Counted from the stretch's first letter, positions 34,005-46,085 are shown. The stretch is 64,000 nt of DNA from Molanna angustata (GCA_963576475.1 OY754979.1:25553034-25617033), one strand, 5' to 3'. The notes: generated by a model from the letters alone, not told the origin. Numbers and translations are program-made.

Positions 34005-37000
34005 ATGTCAACAATGAAATTCTTGCTTCCGATACTGATCTCCAGTCTCCTACTCGGAACTTCAGAGGGTCAGCTGCAAGGGCTAGTGAAAACTATTCAG
34101 GGAACTGGCGATAAAACAATCTCTCTAGTATCTTCACCAGCAGTGGTGGCCAGTTCTGCAGTTGCTGGACCCGTTAAGGCAGTCGCAGAACCAGCCAAGG
34201 GTGCTGGTAAAGCCATTGCAGTTCCGGTTGAAAAGACAGTATCCGCAGTTGCTACACCGGTAGAAAAGGCTATAGTCAGCACTACCCTCAGGAACTGTAA
34301 GTGATAAATTTTATTTCTCTCTGCGTTGTTGTCTGCATTTCTGAGGGTCGTGACTCTTGTAGATTGAAACATTGTAGATTGTTGTCTTCCACGTATCTCT
34401 CCCGACACAACTCCTTCGGCATCGCTCCAACCACCGATGTTCCCATGGCAGCCTTGATTAAATCAGTCCATAATCTAGTGGTGAGATCTTCTTCTCTTTC
34501 CTTCGATCAACACACAACAATAAACTTTTCAATGCTGCTGTCTTCTCGTCTGGCAATGTGACCGAAGACCTGTACGACATTCTTCAGACAAATTAAGTAG
34601 AGCCTGTCATCTACGTTTAACTTGATTTGATTTCTATGACAACGAAAACTTCAAGAGTACCTAAATATTTGGATCTGGTGCCTCCATTTACTTCTTCAAC
34701 CTTTACAAATATATCATTGTAACTTATATAGGAAAATCATCTCCCAGATGAACCTGTGTTACGGTTGGCTGCAATGATTTATTTCAGGTGTCTAGTTGTC
34801 TACCGCTATGACCTAAGTGGAGCTATGACCGTGTTTGGCTTTCTTGCCAGCGTCATGGATTCAATTCCCAGCAAACGAGAAATTTGTAAATATTCCTTTC
34901 TCACGCAAATTTTGCTTGTCTGAACTGAAAATTGACATTTTGTTAATGAAATCGCCACTTACACAAGCCATTGTCAGAAATCATTTCGTTCATGTTGAAT
35001 TTTGTCAACCTTTTTATTCTCGTTTGATCTGTTTTCACTTGAAAAAAATTCTTAAACAACACTAAGAATTTTTACTATTCGTTGATAGTATTTTTAATTC
35101 TTTATTTAAAGTTGTCAAACATCCGGTAGGTTTTCAAAAAAAATGAGGAAAAAAAACTTATATTGTTGCATTTCTTGAAGAGTTCGATAAATTAAGTCAT
35201 CAAGCTAATGAATTTAAAGCTCTTCATGTCACAAAACTAACAGACTAAATAATAATAACTACAGTAACAAATTCATTCCCTATACCATATCCTTTTAATT
35301 TCAACATAATATCTTATGATTCACATGGATAGTTTTCAAATTTAATATCTTTCTTAGTTTGGAATTGAAAAAAAATATTTTTGATTTAAAGGTGATGCTT
35401 TTAAAGCAATTTTGGGAGTCACGTATGAGCAGCTCGACAACAAGGATCCCGATGTTACAAAACTAACATTGGACTTTTGGAGAGGAATACAAAAGGTAAT
35501 TATATCATGTTTAACATATTTCATAGCAGTAGTATTTGTACTCTTCTTTAATTACTCAAATCTAAAATCTCAAATCTATACAAAAAGGTCAAACTCATTC
35601 TATTTATTATTATATAGTTATTTCAGTTCAAAGTTAACGTGAAATTATGAAATGTCCGTTATAATTTGAACTTCTTCTTGTTGAGCCATGTCAGGTTCCT
35701 CCAACGTCAGCTATCACCTGCAGTCATGTTCTAGAACTTAATTACAATCCAAATCCAATTTCAATTCGCGCTTATAACCTTTTAACCTGCCGTATTATCA
35801 TTCTTCGTACATTCTTTAAGTATAAGGTACGAAGCAATCAGCAAGCCTATGGAACACCTTAAGTGATGATATAACGACGTCTCAATAGATTTTACTTTTT
35901 TAAAAAAGACCAAAGCTCTTTCCCTATCTTCTCTCACAACCTCTATCTCCTTCCTTTCTTTGTTGCTCTGATTTAACATTTAATAATTCCGTTACACAGA
36001 TATTTTTCTTCTTTCAGGATACATTTAACATTACCGATGACGGCATTTCAAGGTTTCTTCGGTCGAAAAACATCGATCATCGTCCGATCTCCATATTTCT
36101 CCATGGGTTCCTCTCTTCGTCCGAGAGTGACGCGGCTTTGGAGGTGACCAAGGCTCTGATAAAAACAGTCGCCGACAGGCGGACAGTTCTGGCTCTGGAT
36201 TCCAGCAGTCTCATCAAATACTTCTATCTTCGCTCCAGCACCTGTGTGAGGTTTGTGGGCCAGGAATTGGGCGCCAAACTTGTTGAGTTATACAAAGGTG
36301 AGTTTTAAAGCCGAACTTGAGTAAAATGGTAAATAATTATAACTTGAGATAGCGCAGGGGTATAGTTTGAATAGTCATTGGAACCAATGATATATATTTA
36401 GGTAAAAGAGAAAAATTATCTGCAGTGTGTGTTTGAATGAATATTATTGTATTATCTCTTTCTCACTTATGGTATTGTGTGCTCTTTCTTGGTGATATTG
36501 TATGAATTCGTTAAACTGTACAATTTTTGTAGAGCGTTTTGTTCTCATATAACGTGTCTATAAACAAAATGTCATTGATTGGACCCGATATATGATAAAA
36601 ACATTAAAATAAGTAAGTTTTGTTGATGTACATGTATAATTTTGTCATGTTTTGTAATCTGGTTGGTTGGAATAAATTATCATTCCAATGATAATTACTA
36701 ACTACAGACCGATCTCGCTGCTGAGCTGCTTTGCTAAGATACTGGAAAAGGCAGTGAAAAAGAGACTCATGGTTTACCTTGAAAATAATAAAATTCTTTC
36801 TGAAAATCAATACGGGTTTAGGTCAAATATGGGAACCGAAGATGCCATTGCAAAGGTGGTGGAAAATATTGCCACAAATATGGACAAAAGACGGAAGGTT
36901 CTGGGCATTTTCATAGACTTGTCTAAGGCGTTTGATACCATATCACATTCCATGCTTTTAAACATGCTGCATTCGATAGGTATGGTACTCGACTAGATTG

Positions 37001-40000
37001 GTTCAAGAACTATCTAGAACTCAGAAAGCAATCTGTAGAAATAAACGGCACTCGCAGCAACCCTATGTACATAAAATATGGCGTACCTCAAGGAAGCACA
37101 CTTAGACCAATATTGTTCTTGATATATATAAATAACATTTTAAAAACTACTATAGATAACGAAATCACAATTAGCTACGCAGATGATACAGCCATTATTA
37201 TTAATGGTGTTACATGGACGGAAACATTTAAAAGGGCAGAAAAATGTATTTCAGCTATCAAGAGTCTACTTGATGACCATCTACTAACTCTTAACTCCAC
37301 AAAAACTAAATTCTTAGCATTTTCAATCAACAAACAAGAGAACCCCACCATCCCAAATCTCATTAAAGTACACACTTGCTCTACAAATGCTCTACATGGC
37401 AATAAGTCCACCGGTATGCATTATATTTGTTTATATTATGTACAAAAAGATAAATAAATAAATATTGTTGTTAAAGTACAATATTATATTGTTTGCCAGT
37501 AACTATTCTGATAATATGTATTATCCTTTAACACGTTCTGAAATTTAAATTTATACAACTGGGTCATAGGTACCACAATGACAGTTTCAACGTAAACAAC
37601 GATCATGAAATAGAGGGCATAGGTACGAATGATTACTGAAGTATGACTGTATGCCACCAGGAAAGCATTTTGGCCACAGTAGCTAATACTACGCGGGTGT
37701 TTTAAAGTTACGCATCCTTTCTATTTCACGTTCTAAGGAAAACAATCGATGGTTTCATGTGAAATAATTTGTTTACCTTGTAATTCAATTAGTATTATGT
37801 ATGTGAGTGACAAGTCCATGCTATTCAAGTTGACTTTATTCACATACAAAAATTATTAATTACAATATAAAATATATAGTTCACAAAATATTCTCGCAAA
37901 TATATCACAAATAATAATACACGATATACGGTGTTAACTCGATCGGCCTAGGCAAAAGAATGACCCCGCTGTTCATTGAATATACGAATGCATCCGGCTA
38001 CGCATTCGGGAATCTCCGTCGACACGAAGATATATCACAATTAGTAATTTAATTTAACGTATTTATAACGCATATCATGTTTACACATTATCTTTCTGTC
38101 GTCTTCCTCCATATATGTAAACTTTAACTATGTCAAACCTAACACTCCTCCGTGCGCGCAGTTTGCTTTAAAAGGGATCCGATATCATAGCCTATTATAT
38201 ATGTAGTAAAACTTCGGATCCCCTTTTAAACAAACTGCGCGCACGGAGGAGTGTTAGATTTGGCATAGTTAAAGTTTTAAATAAATATACGTTGCCGATT
38301 AAATCATCGACACAAAAATCAAAACAATTCGTTATATACGAGTGAACTGTTTTTTTGGCCATTGAATGCAAGGTGACTTTCGCAGACAATACGAATTATG
38401 ACGTGTCAATACATGTTTGGAATTTTAAAGAGGTATTTATTTAAACAATTATATCACAGTGATTATCACTGTTTTGTTGTGTCTATCGTACTGTTTGCAT
38501 GGTACAATACACATGTTTATATAAAGGTATATTATGATGTCCTGTCAAAATATGTCCTGTTTATTTGAAGATGAAAATCGATTTTGTTTTTTTTATTAAA
38601 AAAATGTCATGATGATTGATGATTGTAGTAACTTCAAAATCAGTTTTGAAGTTACTACAATCATCATGAATATGGGAATGGTTGAATTAATGTTTAAATA
38701 ATGAATTACGATGCTGATTCTTTTAAATCTATACACATACTTAAGATCGATATTTGTTCTGCATTCTCTCTTTCATTTGATTGTTGTTGAAATTAGTTGA
38801 TTTTGCTTCTTATATTATACTCATTCTCGCACACACACCACTCACAAACATACACACATACATTCTTCCTCCCTGTTTCCCTTCTTCCTCGTTTCTTGCT
38901 GACTATCCCGTTTTTTTTCTTCATTTTTGTAGCAAAGATAGAAATTTTTAAGGAATAGGGAGACTTAAATGGCCCCTTCACAGAACGCTAAGTGAGCGAC
39001 AAGAAAAAAAATACATAGTACGAAAAGTAGCGCATGGAGCAAAAAAACAACCGACGAATGTAAGATTCACGAATTCAAGAATTGTAAGATTCACATTCGT
39101 GGACTGTCATACACTTCAGATATTTTTAAATGAGTAACATCAGGGGTATGACCAAGATCTCTGTAAAAAAATAACGTAGGTACTGGGAGTCTAACAATAG
39201 TAAGGCACCATAACTATTTATTTATTTAATATTGCTTCTCGGGCAACTAACAGGTACTATGTCAAATATTAATTTAACATGCACCCAATAACAAGTTGTC
39301 ACATTCTGGAGACTTACGATGTTAATAGTCTCCCAGATCCAGACTGAAAACACAATTAAAAACGGTGTCTCCACCGCAAATCAAACCCCGGGCCTTTAGA
39401 TCAGCAGTCAGATACCAAACCAACTGAGCCACGAAGGCTGACAAAACTATAACAGAACTTCTTAAAGGTTTTAAAATTGTTCTTCGAGATCACAAAATCC
39501 GCATGACCAATGAGACCTTGAAGAGGCCCACGGACAGCAGCGAGGAGCTCCGATCTACAAGAGGACACCATTGGTTGGTAACAATCCCACAGGATATATT
39601 TCGAAGTTTGGTTCGGATATTGACAGAACTGACATGAGGCAGAGGAGGCAATTTAATTTGGTGAAGATAACTTTGAAAAAAAAAAAAAACGTCAGCCGTA
39701 TAATCAAATAAATAAATAATGATTTACTTTAAGAATTTATGGTCCTTGAATCTTTTTTTCACTCTGCTATTATGGAGAGCGTTGAAATATTACAATTGAT
39801 TTTTCAGATGGAGTGGCTCCGGAAGACATTCATCTAATAGGTCACAGTCTCGGGTCCCACATAGCTGGCTTTGCTGGCAAGAGCTTCTACGAGTTCACGG
39901 GCAAGAAGATTGGAAGAATCAGCGGACTGGATCCGGCTGGACCCTGCTTCTTCCAAGAACAACAAGAGTTGAGACTTAGCAAGGAAGACGCCGATTTTGT

Positions 40001-41013
40001 GGATGTTATTCACACGGATGCTGGTGTCTTTGGAATTGTGGATCCACTTGGTAAGTAAACACTTATATTATAAGCCATTTTTTTCACTGCTAGTGTAGAA
40101 GTAAATAATTATGATATCGCAATTTTTTAGCATATCTCTAGGTCATATTCTCACTCGTTATTGCGTCATATTATGACAGTGATGTGTACTGTAGTAGATA
40201 CTAAGATATGAAGAGGCTGGCGGACAACAGAAATATGTGGAGAGATGGAGTGCTTGGTGCCATGATGCAGAAGTTTTCTATACAAAACCCAGTATTTCCG
40301 TCTCCAGATTTCATCTATCAAAACAAAATCTGTTCAAAATAACTTCGAGATTTGAGAAGTTGTCAAAAAATGTATACAACAGAAAGTCTCCATAAAAATG
40401 CATTCAAAGATGTTTGTGAACCTAACCGGAACAGCTTTCCAATCTCTGATGTTCCTTATTTGCTTCCTACCCACACCGCTGCAAACCTCAATTTTTCTTT
40501 TCATGATGAGATGCAGCATACCGTTGTTGTCATTACGGAGTAGGTGTCTCAGATATTTGATTTACTCAGTTTGAGTAGTTGTGGAAAAAAAACATACTAT
40601 TCATATTTGATAAGTCTATAGGAATTTCAATAGACGTTAATATAGTCACTGAGTTTTGGATATTCTGATCCGTTTTCTACGTTTTAGGTCACGTTGACTT
40701 CTATCCAAACGGCGGTGAGGAGCAGCCAGGCTGCGCCATACCCCCTTGCAGTCACAGCAGGGCTTGGCAGCTCTACAGCGAGTCCGTCTCAGCCCCTGAC
40801 AGCTTCCTCGGTGTCAAGTGTTCCGGCTGGGACACCTACAAGTCCGGCAGTTGCTCCGATGGGGACACAGCGCTGATGGGCTACGGGGCCGATCCCTCTG
40901 CTAGGGGAGTATACTATCTGACCACGAACAGGGAACCCCCGTACGGAATGGGAGCCAAGGTTCTAACAACGACGGCCAAGAATTTTATTAAGAAACTGTT
41001 TTCTAAGAAATGA
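34005..41013 (+). CDS. L3: secreted lipase / phospholipase A1-like protein, close paralogue of L2
   Basis: Spliced exons: 34005-34296, 35392-35495, 36018-36297, 39808-40050, 40688-41013, all GT-AG, giving 414 aa. Seen: signal peptide, Ala/Val/Pro-rich N-terminal segment as in L2, HGF at 161-163, GHSLG with Ser239, LDPAGP with Asp267, CSHSR with His329, four-residue lid loop. I chose ATG 34005 because it aligns with the L2 start and has the same upstream context; an in-frame ATG at 33999 would add two residues. Exons, parts of introns 3 and 4 and the 3' flank align with L2, so the two are a recent duplicate pair. Intron 3 (3.5 kb) holds LINE, SINE and hairpin insertions. Predicted extracellular acyl-ester hydrolase. 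Confidence 0.9.
34395..34620 (-). pseudogene. RTE-like LINE C-terminal fragment, minus strand, L3 intron 1
   Basis: The reverse strand reads VVQVFGHIARREDSSIEKFI, a stop, then DLTTRLWTDLIKAAMG and CRERY, typical of the end of RTE-type LINE proteins. The rest of L3 intron 1 (34621-35391) and intron 2 (35496-36017) shows nothing recognisable. Confidence 0.7.
36620..37460 (+). pseudogene. LINE reverse transcriptase fragment in L3 intron 3
   Basis: Reads NYRPISLLSCFAKILEKAV, QYGFRSNMGTEDAI, FIDLSKAFDTISH, then after a frame break near 36985 YGVPQGS and YADD. These are reverse-transcriptase motifs with the catalytic Asp pair. Both ends match the two halves of the shared LINE 3'-tail hairpin (GGTTGGTTGGAATAAATT at 36658; GGCAATAAGTCCACC at 37399). 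Confidence 0.85.
37461..38118. other. L3 intron 3 spacer, no gene seen
   Basis: A less AT-rich segment at 37930-38035 (GATCGGCCTAGGCAAAAGAA) is not assignable. Confidence 0.35.
38119..38276. mobile_element. Short fold-back element, about 58-base arms
   Basis: 38119-38176 and 38216-38276 are inverted copies containing CTCCTCCGTGCGCGCAGTTTG, around a 40-base AT-rich centre. Confidence 0.7.
38618..38665. other. Perfect 22-base hairpin with 4-base loop
   Basis: 38618-38639 pairs without mismatch with 38644-38665. The loop is TCAG. A miRNA precursor is possible but perfect pairing and a tiny loop fit a fold-back remnant better. Confidence 0.7.
38965..39675 (-). pseudogene. R1-like LINE 3' fragment, minus strand, with SINE inside
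   Basis: The reverse complement matches the R1-like copy at 59930-60440, both in the coding end (CATGTCAGTTCTGTCAATA region, 39466-39675) and in the 3' UTR (CTCACTTAGCGTTCTGTGAA region, 38965-39060). The two parts are separated by a SINE-A insertion. Confidence 0.75.
39215..39443 (-). mobile_element. SINE-A, minus orientation, inside the R1-like fragment
   Basis: Full-length reverse copy from ATTGCTTCTCGGGCAACTAA to GAGCCACGAAGGCTGAC, with a reversed TTTATTTATTTA tail. Confidence 0.8.
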
Positions 41014-41102
41014 TCTATTGTTATTTTTAAGGATTTTTGTTTCAGTGTCTTTTATATAAGGTTTTAATACTCAAAAGTATTTATTTCTGATAATGGATTT
41101 GT

Positions 41103-41108
41103 AATAAA
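41103..41108 (+). terminator. L3 polyadenylation signal AATAAA
   Basis: 90 bases after the L3 stop, in the 3' flank conserved with L2. Confidence 0.6.
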
Positions 41109-41162
41109 TGATCGGTTTGTTATAGGTACATTGTTTCATTTATTGAGCCTTGAAGACCTTTT

Positions 41163-41345
41163 CGATAGCTTAGAAAAGTGCTTTCACTCTATTTGTTATT
41201 ATATATTTTATAAGAAAGGGTGTCCCGTAAGAGCCGGGAAGTCGAAAAAACAACAGGCAAAATGACATCTCAGACAGCTAAGAAATGAGGTTCACCACCT
41301 TTTCTGAATGTAGTGCCCTTTTAGACGAGACGAGGCCTTTTCTAC
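41163..41345 (+). repeat. Dispersed repeat family R, copy 3
   Basis: GCTTAGAAAAGTGCTTTCAC and CCCGTAAGAGCCGGGAAGTCG match copy 1 at 2946. Confidence 0.6.
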
Positions 41346-41394
41346 AAGATTATTAATTATACAAATGGAAAAATTAATTATACAGTTTTTTTTA

Positions 41395-41560
41395 TATTTC
41401 CACATATCTCAAAAAGCATAAAAGCTAAAACGATGATTTTTTTTATAAATATGTTCAAATATAATATTATGTCAAACTATTTTTTATAAAAAAGTTAACA
41501 GGGTTTCTCAATTTTTTTCTTAAAGAAAAATATTTTTATGTTTTACTTATTCTTGTTATT
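41395..41560 (+). repeat. Dispersed repeat with CATATCTCAAAAAGCATAAAAGCT
   Basis: Similar sequence starts at about 51765 and at 63935 (CATATCTCAGAAACCATAAA). Confidence 0.5.
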
Positions 41561-41579
41561 TTCGGGAAATTAACAACTA

Positions 41580-42330
41580 AACTCAATACAGGGTACGCTC
41601 CCAGACCCGAGTAACTTGAAACCAATGAATATAGACAGAAATGACAGTTGCCGCCTCTGTGGGACATCTGCATGCACGGATAGACATATCATGGCCGATT
41701 GCAGGGTAGCACTACAGGAGGGAAGATTCTCATACAGACACGATAAGGTGCTTGAAATTGTGAGAGAGGCTTCCAGCCTTGCGGTGGCAAGAGCAATCAT
41801 AGGATTAACAACATGGAAACAGTCGGTTGTAACATTTGTAAAACCGGGATAAAAAGTTAGACCTACAACAAAGAAATTAATATCAATAATTGGGAAGTCA
41901 GATGACTGGAATATCCTGATGGATACGAGAACAGAGAGATATAACCTTCCGAAAGAGATCTGCATCTCGTCTCTTAGGCCTGACATGACAATTTATTCTC
42001 TTTCATTGAAAAGAGTTATTTATGTGGAGCTGACTGTTCCATGGGACACAAATATTCCAAAAGACCACCAATACAAACTAAACAAGTATAATGAACTGGT
42101 AGATAAAACAGTTCAAAATGGCTTTAGCACGAATATATATGCTGTAGAGGTGGGGGCGGGAGGCTTGCCCGCAAAATCTTTATATTCCTACTTTAAAGAC
42201 CTGGATCTCCCTAGAGGTAAAATAAAGGAACTTTTGGATAGGGTGGTAAAAACAGCATTATCCGCATCCTATTGGATTTGGTTGAGCAGGGGAGTGGAGT
42301 ATAACTCGGAGATTGGTGAGTGAGTGGTGA
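41580..42330 (+). pseudogene. Retroelement C-terminal region: CCHC finger plus restriction-like endonuclease
   Basis: One frame with a single in-frame stop at 41850-41852. First a zinc knuckle (CRLCGTSACTDRHIMADC), then RPDMTIYS, VELTVPWD and, about 10 residues on, K and KY residues, then VEVG and a WIWLSRG end. The PD...E...K/KY order fits the PD-(D/E)xK restriction-like endonuclease that follows a CCHC finger in R2/NeSL-type LINEs. The reverse transcriptase is absent. Confidence 0.6.
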
Positions 42331-42486
42331 GCGTGACTTGAGTCATAAAGGGGCCCCTTAATCCCACATACATGGTCGCAAGCCCATGTGGCTCGCCTGT
42401 TCTGGCTGGTACTCTAGGCGCCTGTGCTCGTGGGCCTGAATTCATGAATCCAGTGAAACCACGATTGCCTTTCTCTTTTGTATCTA

Positions 42487-42580
42487 TGTTTAATTGCCTA
42501 TATATCTAAAATATCCAAAGATGTCAAACAATGCCGAAACACCCCAACAAGATAATTTAATTTTCTATAAAAATATTAAC
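42487..42580 (+). repeat. Dispersed repeat, partner at 51948-52025
   Basis: TGCCTATAT...AATATCCAAA...GCCGAAAC...GATAATTTAATT occurs at both places, apparently the 3' part of the family at 41395 and 51765. 42581-43670 otherwise shows nothing but a 15-base G run (43532-43546). Confidence 0.5.
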
Positions 42581-43674
42581 ATTATTATAGTACATCTAAT
42601 TTTTGTAAAAATTGTATTTAGTGACGACATCGTTTCATATCTACCATTTTTATGGCAGAATATACAATATCTATGGGGAATTTTAAAGTATAATGTTCAT
42701 ACATAAATGCATGCTCTCAAGCTGTTAACCTATTTGGAGAAGGAAAAAAGGACTTTCCACACTACCCTTCAATCATTTGATTATAAGGTTTTTCAGTTTG
42801 GTACGTCTTCTTCGACTAGACAAACTATCACCATCGACAGTCGGCTCTCATGTGTTACATGCAACTAGTAAATAGGAAATTATATTTAGAGTTCAAATGA
42901 CTTATCTTATCACGTGAAAAACTGAAAAATAATAATATTTTCGAGAACGGGTGTAGACGATTCAATTTCAAATCAAGCAAAAACGCCCCCCAATGATGCT
43001 TTCTCAATAATTAATGCTGAGATAACTGTTGTTATTTGAAAAGTATCTAGTACTTACATTATAAGTGCACTTATTGATTCTTCTTATACGTATCATCGTT
43101 TGGCGATTTGTTTGTCTATTTTATAAACAGCAAACAAAAGTGGGGAAATTCGTTTAAATTAGACGTATTTGTTAAATCCGTGTTTGATAACAAACCTTCA
43201 TGCGTGCATAACCATGTTTCTGGTGAATCTATACTCTATGTTTAATCCACTAATATTAAAATCCATTCAAATAATTGTTCTACAAAAGTATTGACATGTA
43301 AAAATAATGATTATTAGTGTATAACAAATAAAAAATGAAATTTAATATTTAGAAGTAATAATAAATTGACAGTAACCTTAAATGGAAAACCCAAATAAAT
43401 AACACTATAAACAGATTAATTAAGCTTACTTACATATTTATTAACTTTAGAAACATTCTTAACTTCAAATTACTAAAAAATGTATATTACGCTTTCGCCC
43501 ATTCGATAATGCATAGTGGCATTGTTGCATTGGGGGGGGGGGGGGGCGTAAAAAAACCCATTTTGCCTTTAGAAATTGCATAAAGATTGATAATGAAAAT
43601 AATATTTAAAAAAACCATCTGACTACCCACCTTTGCAACTATTTCAAATACAAAAAGACATAGGAAGGTCGCAC

Positions 43675-43945
43675 CATGTACGTGTGGCGAGTGATAGGTA
43701 TAGTGGGTCAGTTGTATACCCCGTTAAAAAATACAAGTTTTGCGCAGCACTATTACACGTACAATGGGGTGGTGTGGTTCAATCAACTTGAAACATATTG
43801 GAGACTGGCAAATAATTATAATGAATTCAAAAGAAGAATAAAAAATAAAATAAATAAATCATTAAAAAAAATGTTTATCAATCTTTGCACACTTGATTTT
43901 GGTAATACAATTTTTGGTGGTGTGATTTTTACAACAGCTTAAGCT
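43675..43945 (+). pseudogene. LINE C-terminal fragment
   Basis: Frame reads GQLYTPLKNTSFAQHYYTYN and GVVWFNQLETYWRL ... FKRRIKNKI, like the end of the fragment at 60960 and of Jockey/CR1-type ORF2. Confidence 0.6.
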
Positions 43946-44108
43946 TCAAGTCTACGTTATCGTTTTTTTTATTAAATTTTCACATGTATTCCTTGTTTGA
44001 TATTCAAAATTATTAGAATTAGTATACGTTATAAGGTTTTATGTTAGATTAACTTGAATTTTCATCCTGTTATTTTATTTTATATAACATCTCGTATTTA
44101 TTTTATTT

Positions 44109-44295
44109 TATATAACTGGAACTATGTCAAATATTAATTTAACACGCACCCAATAACAAATTGCCACACTATGGAGTCTTACGATATTAATCGACTGAAA
44201 ACACAATTAAAAACTGTATCTCCACCGGGAATCGAACCTGGGACCTTTGGATCAATAGTCAGATACCTACCCAACTAGACCACGAAGGTCGACAA
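44109..44295 (-). mobile_element. SINE-A, minus orientation
   Basis: From ACTATGTCAAATATTAATTT to GACCACGAAGGTCGAC, with B box GGGAATCGAACCTGGGACC in reverse. Confidence 0.75.
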
Positions 44296-44374
44296 TACCT
44301 ACTTACATAGATATAATAATTCACGTTGTTTTTCTGTCAAATCACGATTACCGTTGCCAATAATACTCGCTTTT

Positions 44375-44815
44375 AGTGATGAGCAAACTCAAGACCATAA
44401 CCATAACCGGGGTGGTCACGGTCTTGCATCCCTAGTCATAGTATTGTATATACAGATATGGTCTTAGTCTCGCATAGGTACTTCGTTGACTCTCATACCC
44501 AGTTTTGGTCTTACATATCCAGTATTGATCTTGGTTTTGCAAGTCTTGTACCTTTTATATAAATTTTTATCTTTTTTTTATTGCAATTACTGTTGAAATT
44601 CAATGACAACATACATAAAAATTCAGAGATATGTCAAAAAACACCAATCGACAGTAACAACGTAGTTAATTGCTTACTTTTTGATTAAAAATAAATAAAT
44701 TTATAAAATTTTGCGAGACCGCAGATTATTTCAATAAATCTTGCATAATCTAGCAAGTCTCGTCAGACCAAGATCAACATTGCAAGGATACGTAGTCGAT
44801 TTTCTCATCTATTTA
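44375..44815. mobile_element. Possible hAT-like MITE remnant
   Basis: Left end AGTGATGAGCAAACTCAAGAC and right end ATTTTCTCATCT are weakly inverted, and GATCTTGGTTTTGCAAG near 44530 pairs with CAAGATCAACATTGCAAG near 44770. No clear target duplication. Confidence 0.3.
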
Positions 44816-46085
44816 ATAATAAAAAATAAATTAATAAATATTTATTGAGACGAAAAGAAGTAGGTATTTTTTATTTTATTTATTTGAAAAAATGGGCAAC
44901 GTATAATAATATTTTTTAAACAAATATAATAAATAAGAATAGCTCTATGGGGGTGCAGATGTATATGGCTCTATGGGTATTTGATTACCTTGTTTGGGAG
45001 GCCTTGGAGGTATGGTTCTCGTGGAAAGACACAGAGGGTTTGAAGCCCTGTTCCACTTTATTCGTTTGGGCAGAATCGAACCGCTGGACGAATGAACCTT
45101 TCGCACGTTTGGATTGGGATCGAACCAATCGACGTGTACCTGTTTCACGATTTATCCACACGTGTAATATGGACGAACCGTCCCCCAATATACTATACGT
45201 TACCGGTAGTAATCGTATAGCATAGAAGTGCACAATATTAACAGTTATTATAAGAGCAGTGGGTATTTCAATATATTAAAAGATGAGTTACTTACAGAGA
45301 GATATATTTTAACACAAACTTATTATATGTACAAAGCATTGAAAGACTAATTAAGATTAATTACAACGACGTGAATTTCGCGAACAAAAATTGAGAAGAC
45401 GAGGCGCAACACCTCGACCAGACGAGAGTCAGCAGAAGATAACCCGCCGCAGGCCGAGCCGCAGTTAGCCGCGCTCGACCGTTCGGGTCGCCTGGTGGGG
45501 GAAAAGACCAGTTGGCTTCGCCCGCCACAGCAACATAAGTAATAGTAACTTAATCAGCCCACCTTTGATTTCATGTTGCATGTACTCACTGCTGGTAACA
45601 AAAAAAAAAACTATTCCTGTCTAACGTGGCTCCCGAAAAGAGTCCTGGACATACAGAATATGTCCACGGACCTGATCTTATATATATAGGTATATAACAA
45701 ATGAAAAGAAAATCAACTTTTCTGACTCACAAGGACCATGCTCAGCTATGTTGCAGGAAGACAAGCCCCCCAGCAGCTGATTTTCACCATGATCCTATTG
45801 TCTATGTATTATAATATAAATATATACATACATAAATATACATACACACACATACATATTTGACGGTATGTTTTCATAAATTGATTTATCATTAATTGAT
45901 ATGATGGTTGTATACCCCTGCGTCTAACAGGCCTAATCAACAAATTATTTGAATAGTGTGCGATAGATAAATGGAAATTTGAATTATAAATATATTAAAA
46001 TTTACAAAAGTCATTATTAGTATTTTAAGTGAAGTTGGTTGTGGTAGTTTTAAATTGTTTGGCAGAAAGAAGGTAAGTTTTTTAT
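44816..46085. other. Unassigned region with two GC-richer blocks
   Basis: 44985-45240 and 45385-45540 are much less AT-rich than their surroundings (GGTTTGAAGCCCTGTTCCAC; ACCCGCCGCAGGCCGAGCCG). Opposed open frames cover the first but neither has recognisable motifs. An old LTR or LINE 5' region is possible. Confidence 0.3.

Noticed and set aside
44947..45233. Three overlapping frames of 67-92 codons on both strands
   Set aside because: No motif, no splice context, not conserved elsewhere in the window; kept only as an unassigned GC-richer block.
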